Source of the DNA: Congeria kusceri | Lineage: Eukaryota; Mollusca; Bivalvia; Myida; Dreissenidae | DNA length: 64,000 bases | Direction of reading: 5' to 3' | NCBI GenBank assembly: GCA_027627225.1 | Contig: CM051027.1 | Span: 90,580,151 to 90,644,150 of the forward strand | Shown: piece by piece, positions 1 through 10,259 of the stretch | How positions within the stretch are numbered: position 1 is the stretch's first letter | Layout of the letters: every line of letters starts with the position of its first letter | The notes under the pieces: generated by a model | Told to the model about the DNA's origin: nothing | The model's database searches: none | The model's input: the letters and a program-made list of their open reading frames with translations, nothing else | Program-made: the position numbers and the translations under genes

Positions 1-152
1 GAAACCGGTCTTAATGCATGTCCGCACAGGTTAATCCAGGACGGCACTTTCCGCCTACAGTGGATTTATGTTTAGAAGAGACTTTCTTGCAACAGAAAAT
101 ACCATAAAATCGGAAAGTGCCGCTTTACGCACATGCATTAAGACCGGTTTTC
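1..152. mobile_element. MITE copy 1 (CCGGTCTTAATGCATG ends), internally deleted
   Basis: The left end begins at the window edge with ACCGGTCTTAATGCATGT, and the right end is its inverted copy ACATGCATTAAGACCGGT. The interior shares TGGATTTATG, AGAAGAGACTTTCTTG and AAAATACCATAAAA with the fuller copy at 32707-32966. Short frames across it are not genes. Confidence 0.8.
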
Positions 153-733
153 CCACGACACTCCTCATATTAAATAAACCAATATAAATGCTTAACAGTT
201 TAAAACTTGTATGTACGATCTTACAACAGATATATTTGCATATATACAATTAACCAAATAAAGTTAATAAATATATATTTCTTTTAAAATGGAATAAAAG
301 TTAAGAACAACCACACCTTAACAAAGGCACAATAAGCTAATTTTTTATCACCAAACAGTTTTCGTTTGTACATACGGAAACTCAAATACATGTATATACA
401 TTGACTTGACAGTTGGTTAAGGTTACACAAACTTGATAAACGATCCAAAAACTCGACACTAGTACTTGATGATTTATTCCATATTGAATTGTTTCCTTCG
501 TCATTTTTAAGTTTTTCTGTTTGTTTTCAAGTTTATTGTAACTTTTTTCTGCTTATTTTGAAAGAAATTGATATGAAAGATCGTACATATACACTTTAAG
601 TTATTAAATTGAAATGTCTTTGAAAATGTTTGTCCGTTTGTCCGTTTATTTACGATTAAATTTAGATGTTTCAAATTTTTAGTTTATTATTGTTCATAAA
701 TGAAAAGCAGGTCACGTTTATATGACAGCCTGT

Positions 734-1033
734 AGGGAAAATTCTCGGATCAAAAAAGGTACAGGGTGCTGCTAAAAAGGAGCAGGGTGGAAAACCAGTT
801 TGTTAACACTTCCATTTATTGCTAAATCCAGGGTTTACACGAGTCTAATGCTTCTAATTAAGGTTTTTAAGCATAGTCTATTGATTTGTCATTGAATATT
901 TACAAAAATATGTTGAATTTCAAAAGATATTCAACAGTTCTGTGTTGACCAGCCCAGAGGGGCAGCAGGGGGGAACCAAAAAGGAGCAGGGTCCAGCACC
1001 CTGCTATTTTGCTATTTTGCTCTAGATCTTTTC
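734..1033. repeat. Dispersed repeat H, copy 1
   Basis: Starts near TCTCGGATCAAAAAAGGTAC and ends near TGCTCTAGATC. The interior has GGTGCTGCT, AAAAGGAGCAGGGT, GAATATTTACAAAAATAT and GGAGCAGGGTCCAGCACCCT. Two further copies lie in one ZC3H11A intron (11795-12985 and 13010-13655), each broken by a younger element. Class unknown. Confidence 0.75.
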
Positions 1034-1475
1034 CTATCACAGACAGCAGTGTAGCGATTAATTTTGAACATAAACTGCATATAAAAATATATTAGTAGAT
1101 TTAAAAAATGTGTTGAATTTATCTTATGTCTGAATGTTATTCAAAATAACTGGATTACTACATTCAGCAAAGTCCAAATTTTAATTTGACAAACTAATTA
1201 TAGCACGCGCACCTGCGCATTGAAACCAAACTTGACTACCAATCAGGAGATCCGCACCGAAAGGTCACACTGCACATGAAAAAAGTCATTAGAGAGAGCT
1301 AAATCTAGGTTGTACTTTGGCAAAATATAGCCAATTTTCTTGAGATTTAAATTAGGCAAATTGTGTGGCGAAAATTTTACAAATATTGTCATTTTATATC
1401 TAATAATGATAAACAACCCACATAAAAACTGTTTATACCACAAAACTTTTGTTAGTGGACATAATATTTAGGTAA

Positions 1476-2157
1476 CGGGACCATTCGCCCCGAAACATGT
1501 TTCGCCCTGAAACTTTTCGCGCTGGGACGTTTCCTCCTAATTATTAGGAATAAACAAACAATGGAGCCAGTATGTGCATCATGTCACAGCAGGATGTTTG
1601 TACAACACTTTGCCCCAACACCTATTAAAGGGGTGTCGTGATCTGTTTAAACTAATCAAGCAGATAATTGTGAGATATATGTTAATTATGAGACAGCACT
1701 CATGTTTTTTAAACTGTATTTTGCAAAAAGATTAACTTAACACAATAACACAATAGGCAGGCGATATCATATTCCTATACTTGAAATATTTTAATTAATA
1801 AATAAGGATGCCTGATTTTGTTTTCGTTTTTTTTATTTCAAATAAATGTCTTATCAATATATATGCATGTATTATCATATTTAGTTTTGTTAAATTTGTT
1901 ACATGTGCTGATGAAGATAAATGAATAAATTTCTGCTTTTCGTCCTCATCTTTCAATCCAGTACTATGAACTTTATGTGAAAGAGTTTTTACTAGACAAT
2001 GGTCATTAAAATAAGTGAATTTTCATATCATTATTCCACGTTTAGTTTAATTCAATTCACATTATTGATTCACATTATTGGAAAACCGTCTTAGGGCGGA
2101 ACCTATTTCGGCACGAATTCTCCCTGGGAGAAACGTGTTTTGGAGCGAATAGTCCCG
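1476..2157. mobile_element. Non-autonomous DNA element with about 34-bp inverted ends
   Basis: The left end CGGGACCATTCGCCCCGAAA matches the reverse complement of the right end, CGGGACTATTCGCTCCAAAA, and the similarity continues for another dozen bases. No transposase frame inside. Superfamily not determined. Confidence 0.7.
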
Positions 2158-2749
2158 GATTCAATATTTACACTTCTACAGTATACTGGGTTCCGATGGA
2201 GTCACAGTACTAAAGATTTTTTTAATAACCAAAATGGAAAGATAACACTTACAACTTTTAATAAACGATTATAACTATAAGGTGTAAAAATGTCTTAAAC
2301 ACACATGGCAATCAACAAATAAACAATTATTTCATTTGGAATCCCTGCAGAACACCAAACCACACAACACAGTCTTTAAGTTAAATTTGACAACTTGCAC
2401 GACGGAGTCGCGGTAATCGGCAACAAGTGAAGCAATCCTTTCCAATTTTAAAAAATAAATAGTTTTCAGTATAATATTAATTACCGGAAATGATATAACT
2501 TGGGTACAAAACCCACGGTGAAATACTCCTACTACTTTGGCACAGGCGACACAGAAAAAACAATATCGTACTAAATTCTTCTATGAAATCGGACGAGACT
2601 CTTAGAAAAAAATTAATTATACAAGCATATTTAACAAAAAAGAATGTACTTCGCAATAGTCTATTTATTTTCTGACAGTTTTCATAATAAGAAGTCGAGA
2701 CTAGAAAAAGAGGTGGGTTTTGTTTACAACAAATGTCTGCTAGATGACG

Positions 2750-3716
2750 TTTATTGTTTAACGAAATACGGACAAAAACCCGCCGGACAATAGCCCACTC
2801 AATGTTTTTTAATCGCCAAAATTAAGCCAGCTAGTAATTTTAATGACCCCGACAAAAGCCTGCTTGTTAAAAACATGTAAATCTTTAATTATAATTACCG
2901 CCCACGGTGTCGGTAATTACTTATAATTAACGCCTAATTACAGCACATGCTGTGGTTCAAACAGGTTATTATTTTAAACATTTTTTTATTTAAAAAAAAC
3001 CTGTTACTTTTCTGTGTATAAATGTTGCAACAAATTTGCTAAGTACCATAATCAAAATGCAAATTCTCACAAGCAAAAAAGGCTTGAAAAAACTTCTCCA
3101 TGAGGGGTTCATGTACATGTTGGACACATCATATAACTACTACATCGCATACATAATTAAATAGAAATCTACAGCGTTCAGTGTTTTTTTATGGCCAATT
3201 TGTTGCCGAAATTTGGCCCCATTACCCTGCTTAAAAGGGATATATTTTTCCCCTATATTTACCTTAAAATTCCCCTGAATGTAAGCTGTATTTTGAAGAA
3301 AAAAAAAAGACCAAAATCGGGCAAAAATTGACTAAGATAGAGGATTTTTGTAAAAGATCCCAGCAGTTTTTCATTAAACCAAGTTAAAGCAGATATCATT
3401 GGTAGCAAAACACTAGATTAATTAATGGTTTATGTAACAAGAAGAATAAAAACATGCAAATTTACTAATAATGCTTTTCTAAAAAATCCCCTTTTGCAGT
3501 AAAATTCCCCATCTGAAGGGCCCCACCACCTCTCCCCCAAAGGTGAAAAAAAACACTGACGTTAAAAACCTGTTTGAATCATAGCAAGCACACTAAGTGT
3601 GGGCGATCATTAATTAAAAAATTCACCTCTTATAAACGAGCGGGCTTTTGTCCGGGTTGTCAAAAACATTGAGCGGGCTTTAGTCCGGGGATGTCAAAAA
3701 CGTTGAGCAGGCTTTG
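2750..3716. mobile_element. Long-inverted-repeat (foldback) element in CEPT1 intron 1, interrupted
   Basis: The left arm (about 2750-2990) and right arm (about 3559-3716) share inverted blocks: GACAAAAACCCGCCGGACAA against TTGTCCGG motifs, CATTGAGCGGGCTTT repeated twice on the right, and TTCAAACAGGTT against AACCTGTTTGAA. A second element (3179-3558) sits between the arms. It ends about 60 bp from the CEPT1 exon. Confidence 0.6.
3179..3558. mobile_element. hAT-like MITE nested in the foldback
   Basis: Ends are CAGTGTTTTTTTA and its inverse TTTTTTTTCACC..-AAAAAAACACTG. A CAGTG-type terminus is common in hAT elements. I could not identify a clean 8-bp duplication. The interior is rich in runs of C and A, with no coding frame. 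Confidence 0.5.
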
Positions 3717-3776
3717 TTACCACGACACCGTCTGTATCACGACTCCATCTGAATCTAGTATACAAGTAATAATTAC

Positions 3777-4004
3777 CTCATGTAAACCATCTGGGTTGTA
3801 AACGATCAGAATAGCCGTTGACACCACATTCATCATGAGACCAATGAGGGTAATCATATTTGGTGCCCATGAAAGGGGAATATGCTTCACAAGCCATTGC
3901 CAAAACACTTGCATGACAGGTTCGAATAGTGAACTGCCCTGGGCACTATACTTGTGTTCTTTCAAAGCTTTAATCTGCTTTGTTGTAAAAAGTTCGCCAG
4001 ACAT
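3777..4004 (-). CDS. CEPT1: Choline/ethanolamine phosphotransferase, first coding exon (partial gene)
   Basis: 76 codons from ATG (4004) to donor GAG/GTAATT at 3777, phase 0. The protein begins MSGELFTTKQIKALKEHKYS and continues LFEPVMQVFWQWLV, IPLSWAPNMITLIGLMMN and a hydrophobic helix ending near LIVYNPDG. This matches the N-terminus of the CEPT1/CHPT1 family (LEEHRY, SLLEP, Y/FWEWLV, APN-IT-IGL, first membrane helix). These enzymes transfer phosphocholine or phosphoethanolamine from a CDP carrier to diacylglycerol in the ER or Golgi membrane. The catalytic CDP-alcohol motif (DG..AR..8x..G..D) lies in later exons, which I did not find in 1-3776. CEPT1 versus CHPT1 cannot be decided from this exon. 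Confidence 0.88.
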
Positions 4005-5340
4005 AGTTAAAATCTAACACCACTAATTAAAGCTAAATTAAAATGAAACCAATAAAGTCCTTCAATACTGCATAGTATATGCATCAATCGCGTCAACATC
4101 CAAATTTGTACTATGATTTGTATACCCGGAATAGTGGGTCCCGGCTAGTTAATATAGAGACATTCAGTCTGGTACTCAGCGTACTCGATGACAAACGAAT
4201 TACAGTTAAACCGGCCACAAGTTAAACCGGTCACACGTTAAACTGGCCATAAAAACGTTAAACCTGCCACACAGTTATTCGGAAAACATTCAAACCGGCC
4301 TCATTTTTATTTCTCTATAATAATTTGCTGATAGTGTGAATTATATACATTTATTGTATTATTATATAACCCCATGATGTGTTGTTTGATTTTATAGTGG
4401 AAATAAGTTCAGGATCATAAAATAACGACAATAAACGTATGTAAATATAATTTTATTTGTTTTCTTTATCAACTTTAGATATATATCAAATACAAACCAC
4501 ATACATACAACAGTGTGTAGGGACGGCAAAACTATTCGAATAGTTAAAACGCCATTCGAACATTCGCAAATTGTTATTGCTGTTTTAAAAACATTCATTT
4601 TCTGCAGTAATTTTCCGTCAACATAAAGGCAGTATTTCACCAATAGATACCTAATACCATGTTTTCACTAAAATAGCTCCGTGTCACGTGTCAGACTGAA
4701 ATATATTGAATATACGGGTCGGTGTCAGTCTTCACGTGTCTAGTCGCCAGTAACACACAACTGCATTCGACAGTAGGAAAAAAAATATTTAACTTGCGTT
4801 TAGACTTCTGAAAACAGAAACAAATAACAAATAAACGAAGTGCGATCATACATTTATCAGTCATTTTAGCTGAGAAACGTTGCTCAAATTTGCTAATAAA
4901 CTAATGCTCATCAGAGCGTTTCCAAACTGATAACAATGTGTGACATTTTGAAAACATTTTTGTTTAAAATAATAATTAAATTGGGTTCTGCAGTTGTTAA
5001 TGCTTTTGTACTGTGCAATTTATGCATTATTTAGAAAGCGCAATTTCAAAATGAAGAAACGACGGCACTGGCTATTCGGTATTAAAATATCATAAAAAAC
5101 AATTACTATGTCTAGTTGGCCACAAAGATCACAGTAGGTAAAATAAATTTATGCAAATACTCGAATATTCGATTGAATGAAAAAATTGGATAATGCCAAA
5201 CGATATTTAATATTACGCTGTGACGTAAACACTTGTTGCAAGAATTATGCCTGTAGTCAGTGCCAGAGATCACGTCTTGATGTTTTCAGATCATTTTGGT
5301 CCTGAACACAGCATATATATATAATCGGACTGCGGAATAA
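4005..5340. other. Intergenic, upstream of CEPT1
   Basis: No gene seen. Near 4200-4310 there are four to five copies of a short GTTAAACCGGCCACA-like unit. TTTTAACTATG precedes the CEPT1 start, with GTGTTAG just upstream as a possible acceptor, so a noncoding first exon may lie further right. The rest is AT-rich with no feature I can name. Confidence 0.4.
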
Positions 5341-6413
5341 AACAACAGTTGTCAGAGGACAGCGCGCTCGACTAATCGAAGATATTCATTTCGTACATAT
5401 TTTGGAAAGTGGAAGGGGCATAAATTGTTGAAATACAAAGCTGAGTAATGGCAATAAGTTCACTAATTTATTCCAAGTTTCAAGTGATTATCTTCACAAT
5501 TAACACTTTGGAACAAATTAAAACTTTAACCCCAAAATCTATGTGAAAAGTGGGCATACCTATGTCAAAATACAAATCAGAGTTATGGGGATTGTTGCAC
5601 CTGATGCTGGAGTTGATTACACAGATGTATTCTAAGTTTTAAGTGAATACCTTATGTAATTTAGAAATTATAAGACTTTGGAACAAACACTTTACACTTA
5701 AATATATGTGAAAAAGGGGCAAAACTCTGTCAAACTACAAAACAGGGTTATGTGGATTGTGGTATCTAATGCTGTAGTTAATGACAACGGCATATTCCAA
5801 GTTTGCAGTGAATAACCTATAAAGTTTTGAAGTTATAAAACTGTTGAATAAAAACAAAAATCTGAAAATCTATGCGAAAAGGGACTTAACTATGCCAAAA
5901 TACAAAACAGAGTTATGGGGAATGTTGCACCTGATGCTGGGAGTTGAAGGCAAGGGTATATTCCAAGTTTCAAGTGAATAACTTATGACGTTTTGAAGTT
6001 ACAAAACATTAAAATAAAATAAAAATAACATAAAATTTATGTGAAAAAAGGGCATAACTCTGTCAAAATACAGAACAGAGTTATAGGGAATGTTGCACTT
6101 GCTGCTGGAGTTGAAGACAAAGGTACATTCCAAGATTCAAGTGAATAACTCATGTAATTTTGAAGTTACGAAACTTTTGAATATAAACTTTAATCAGAAA
6201 ATCTATGTTAAAAAGGGGCATAACTCTGTCAAAATACAAATCTGAGTTATGACGAATGTTGCACCTGATGCTGGTGTTAATGACAAAGGTATATTCCAAG
6301 TGAATAACTTAAATGTAGTTTTGAAGTTAATAGACTTTTGAATATAACCCAAATCAGACACGGACGCCGAGGCCGGATTAGGAAATTTCACCTATTCTTC
6401 GAATAGTCGAGCT
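5341..6413 (-). mobile_element. Family A tandem-repeat element, copy 1
   Basis: Left end AACAACAGTTGTCAGAGGAC then GCGCGCTCGACTAATCGAAG; right end CTATTCTTCGAATAGTCGAG. Between them are about five diverged copies of a unit of roughly 166 bp (GGGGCATAACTCTGTCAAAA, GAGTTATGGGGAATGTTGCA, TTCCAAGTTTCAAGTGAATA). The subterminal GCTCGACTATTCGAA and its inverse, plus the CTGTC/GACAG hairpin, mark both ends. Strand is assigned so that the hairpin end is 3', as in Helentron-type elements (inference). Confidence 0.75.
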
Positions 6414-6699
6414 AAAAATGTCAACTTCGGACATGGCTGAAAAACAATTTTCAGACTTCACGTAGTTCATAAAGAAACTAGAAATGTGCCCACAGACATG
6501 GATGCCCTACCTATGCAGCCTGTTCTACATGGCCCTACTTTGTCTATATGCATACAAAATATTTTGCAAAAGGAGAATTGTCCTTTTACATTGTATTTTC
6601 TACTAATGTATTCTCTTATTCTGTGAAATAACTTGAGGTATCACAAATTGCTAACCAATAGTTTTAGTCCTGACAAAAACTCTTTATAAATCTTAACCT

Positions 6700-7580
6700 G
6701 TATACATATACTTGACCTTTGAGTGATAAGTTTGACCTTGACCTTGGACACAGGCATCTGGTTCTTGCACTTGTGCCACGTTATTCGAAATTCCTTCCAT
6801 GCTGGACAAAATTATGATCCGGACATAGTCTATGGCTTAAATTCTTATATTTGACCTTTGACCTTTAAGTGTGACCTTGGACCTAGGGACATGGTTCTTG
6901 CGCGCAACACACCGTCTGAACATGCTGAGCAACTCTGCCAAGTTATTTAAAATTAATTCCCCGCTGGACAAAATTATGCTCCGCACAGGGTCTACGGCTT
7001 AAATTTCTTATATTTGACCTTTGATCATTAAGTGTGACCTTGACCTTGGACCTAGTTCTTGCGCTCGACAAACTGTCTCACCATGCTTAACAATTGTGCC
7101 AAGTTATTTGAAATTTCTTCACCGCTGGACAAAATTATGCTCCGAACAGCGTCTATCGCTTAAATTATTATATTTGACATTTAACCTTGAACTGTGAAGT
7201 TGATCGTGGACCTAGGGACATGGTTATTGCGCGCGACGCACCGTCTCACCATGTTAAACTCTTGAGCCAAGTTATTTGAAAATTCAAAATTATGCTCTGG
7301 ACAGTGTCTATGGCTTAAATTCTTAGATTTGACCTTTAAATGTGACCTTGAACTTGTATCTAGGGACCTGGTTCTTGCGCGCGACACACCGTCTCACCAT
7401 GTTGAACACTTGTGCCAAGTTATTTGAAAATCTTCCAATGCTGGACAAAATTATTCTCCGGACAGGGTCTATGGCTTAAATTCTTATATTTGACCTTTGG
7501 CCTTTGAGTGTGACCCTGACCTTCAACCTAGGGACCTGGTTCTTGAGCGCGACACATCGTCTCATGATTGCTTAACGTAC
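6700..7580. repeat. Tandem array, unit about 160 bp (family D)
   Basis: About five to six units with landmarks GGTTCTTGCGCGCGACACAC, CTGGACAAAATTATGCTCCG and GACAGGGTCTATGGCTTAAA, then repeated TTTGACCTTTGACC and TGTGACCTTGACCTTGGACC. The GTTCTTGCGC landmark recurs at about 6892, 7051, 7220, 7370 and 7530. Open frames inside are artefacts. Confidence 0.75.
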
Positions 7581-8063
7581 GTACCCTCGGACTGGGTAAA
7601 TATATATGCTTCCCCCCGTCATTGATGGTGGGGGCATAACATTTGGTTTTCGTCATGGAAACAAAAAGGTTGCGTCAGCAGACTCCAGCCGTTTGGATCG
7701 AAGAAGTGCTGTTAAAGTGGAATCGCTAAAAGGAACAATTGATTTCGTCATTCATAACGATCTCCAACGCCGACAAACCGGCGCAAACTGTACTGTCGTC
7801 GCTGGCACCCGTCCGTTTGCAGCAGCAAGGACTGGTCACAGACACCGAGTTTAGTACCAGATGTTGAATGTCAGTCAGCACGGATTGAGAAATATGATCT
7901 CTATTGATGTAGAGTAGTTTCACTGGATCCGATGAACATGTATATATGTATCCTTCCATACAAAATGTCTAGTTGACAGCCGTGTAAAGCTTCTACGACG
8001 AGACATTCGAGCGCTACAAGAACAGCTTCCCGACTCAAGATCAGTTTGATTGATAAATGCATA
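7581..8063. other. Unassigned GC-richer stretch between repeats
   Basis: Both strands are open over 7606-7959 without a recognisable product. An inverted TGCTTCCCCCC/GGGGGCATAA pair at about 7607-7637 resembles the ends of the family B element. I see no gene. Confidence 0.35.
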
Positions 8064-8539
8064 GGCTACGTTTCCAGGAGTCCGTATCCGTGTATTTATT
8101 TTATTGTCTTTATGATTCTGGCTTTCAAAATGTCAAGATAAGACCAGCATACTCATTTTAATGATGGTTACTGCGGCAAGATCAACCAAATTCTAAACCA
8201 TATACGAGAATTTAAGCAATTCCAACGAATTCCCTACATCTTACAGCATTTATTCACATTCAACATATTCCCTCCAATGTGTTAGCATTTTACACAGTCA
8301 AACACATTCCCTTCTATTTAGAATATATAAATAAAACTCTGTACTAGTATATTTTAATATACACAACAGACAAATTACCCTTCATCTTGCTGAATGGCGT
8401 ATGTTGTCCACATCCGCATAAAATCGCAAAGCGAGCGATTCTATAAGGACACGGATATGCGGATACGGAGATATGGAACCGGCCCAACGATTTTTATGAG
8501 GATACGGATATACTGATGCGGACTCATGGAAACACGACC
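8064..8539. mobile_element. Harbinger-like MITE, copy 1 of a tandem pair
   Basis: The left end GGCTACGTTTCCAGGAGTCC and the right end GCGGACTCATGGAAACACGA are inverted relatives. The interior shares CTTTCAAAATGT, GACCAGCATACTCAT and GCGAGCGATTCTATA with the next copy. Left flank ATA, right flank TTA. Confidence 0.7.
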
Positions 8540-8542
8540 TTA

Positions 8543-9085
8543 GGCTACGTTTCGGTGAGTCCGTATTCAGGCCCGTATCCGCAAATTTTAGTTTTCGGAA
8601 GCACGTTTACATGCATCTGTGTCCGTGAATTTATTATTGCCTTTCTTTTTGATTCTAGCTTTCAAAATGTGAAGATTAGACCAGCATACTCATCGTTAAT
8701 GATGGCTTCTGCGGCGATATCAACAAATTTTCAAACATTTATGAGCATTTAACCAATTTCAACGAATTCCCTACATTGGACAGCATTTTACCGAGTCCAA
8801 CAAATTCTCTACAATTTACCATTTTACAGCGTCCAACCAATTCTCTACTATTTAGAATATATACATACGTATCTATATAGTTTAATGTAGTTTACACAGC
8901 ATACAAATTGCCCTTCATCTTGCTGAATGGTGTCTGTATGGTATTCCCATAAAATCGCTCAGCGAGCGATTCTATACGGTCGCACTTAACGGACACGGAG
9001 ATATGGAACAAGTTCAACGAATTTCAGTGTGTTCAATTTTTAAACGAATACTGATATACTGATACGGACTCATGGAAACGCGGCC
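8543..9085. mobile_element. Harbinger-like MITE, copy 2 of a tandem pair
   Basis: Begins GGCTACGTTTCGGTGAGTCC and ends GGACTCATGGAAACGCGGCC. It is flanked on both sides by TTA (8540-8542 and 9086-9088), the 3-bp target duplication typical of PIF/Harbinger. No coding capacity. Confidence 0.7.
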
Positions 9086-9088
9086 TTA

Positions 9089-10114
9089 CGATATAAAAGG
9101 CGAAATATGGACCATTGCGAATCTTGCATTAAGGACGCGACCAAGAACTGACGGAAAGCGTCTCTCTCAGTTGAGGAGTCAACACGACTGTAGTGGAAAA
9201 AGATCAGCGAGCAACTCGCATTGCAGATCCCACTTAAGTGTCCCATGTCCTACCAATGTTCTGCTCGTGTAACAGTAAACAGCTGTCATGTTCCATTTGT
9301 TGTGCTTGTACCATCAAAATACGTCGCATTTTATTTTAGTTCCCTTATTCATTACTCAAGAGCAATAACTACATCGAGAGAATTAGATCTTTGCTAAACA
9401 AAAAACCAATTTTATCATATTAATGTCGTCAAATAACAACAAAATCAAGTTTTTCATCTTTTATTCATAACTCGTACCGGTATTTCAAATACATTGGATT
9501 TTGTATTAAGATGCCTATTGTAGTAGAAATAACTCATTGGCCTGTTACAGGTGCACACATTTAACAACACATGAATCTGTAATTACAGACTAACAATCAA
9601 CTAAGAACATGTAACCACAGCACACGTTTGGGTGTTGTATAGCTGTATATAGGTACCATTGGCATTATCAAGATATTATCTTGCTGTTGTAGAACATCAT
9701 GAACACGCATATTGCAGTTCTTTACACGTTGTTTTTGCATTGTTACAAATTTATAATATGGTAGAACAAAGATGAAAAATAAATGAGCAAAACTGCTGAA
9801 AATGTTTGTCAGACCAGGCAACTATTTGTAGATGGACAGAACAATTAGTCTTTGACATCTATTAAACAATAGAGGATCTTTTAACTTGACCAGCACAAAG
9901 CATGTCTCCCCAAATTACACATTAGCACTATTTGATGCTACCATTTACATATTCTTTGTATAAACAAATTATCATAGTCTTCACAAATTTTTTACTTCAT
10001 TTTAAAACAACTTTAAATAACGGAATCTTATATACATGAACTTCATTTAAAAAAAATCAAATCATTAACAATTTGAACATTTCCTCAGCAAAACAATAAC
10101 AATGTACAGTGATT
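9089..10114. other. Region downstream of the ZC3H11A stop
   Basis: It should hold the ZC3H11A 3' UTR (next to 10115). Otherwise AT-rich. A GC-richer patch at 9090-9270 is open in one plus frame but resembles nothing I know. Confidence 0.4.
9460..9465 (-). terminator. Candidate ZC3H11A poly(A) signal
   Basis: The first minus-strand AATAAA I found downstream of the stop codon (TTTATT on plus), giving a 3' UTR of about 650 nt. Another AATAAA lies at 9330-9335. Neither has transcript support. Confidence 0.3.
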
Positions 10115-10259
10115 CTATGACAGGAGTTCATCAATTTCTTTCATAAGCTCATCGTGGTCTTGGTTTTCATCCAACTGGAAATCATCGTCACTGAGGTCGA
10201 GCAAGTCATCATCCAAATCCAACGTGTCTGACAGCTTGGCCTTCTTTTCCTTGGATATA
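10115..10259 (-). CDS. ZC3H11A: ZC3H11A exon 20 (C-terminus, stop)
   Basis: Acceptor TATTTCTAG, phase 2 entry, stop TAG at 10115-10117. It encodes ISKEKKAKLSDTLDLDDDLL, DLSDDDFQLDENQDHDELM and KEIDELLS. ZC3H11A ends in the same way, with an acidic stretch and DDLLLELSEMIDS-like leucines, so this is a second end-specific marker of orthology. Confidence 0.92.

Noticed and set aside
1..3776. Further CEPT1 exons
   Set aside because: I looked on minus for the DAIDGKQARR / CDP-alcohol motif region and saw nothing like it; the stretch is repeats and AT-rich intron.
7606..7959. Overlapping plus and minus ORFs of about 80 codons
   Set aside because: No family resemblance on either strand; the region lies between repeats and begins with element-like CCCCCC/GGGGG ends.
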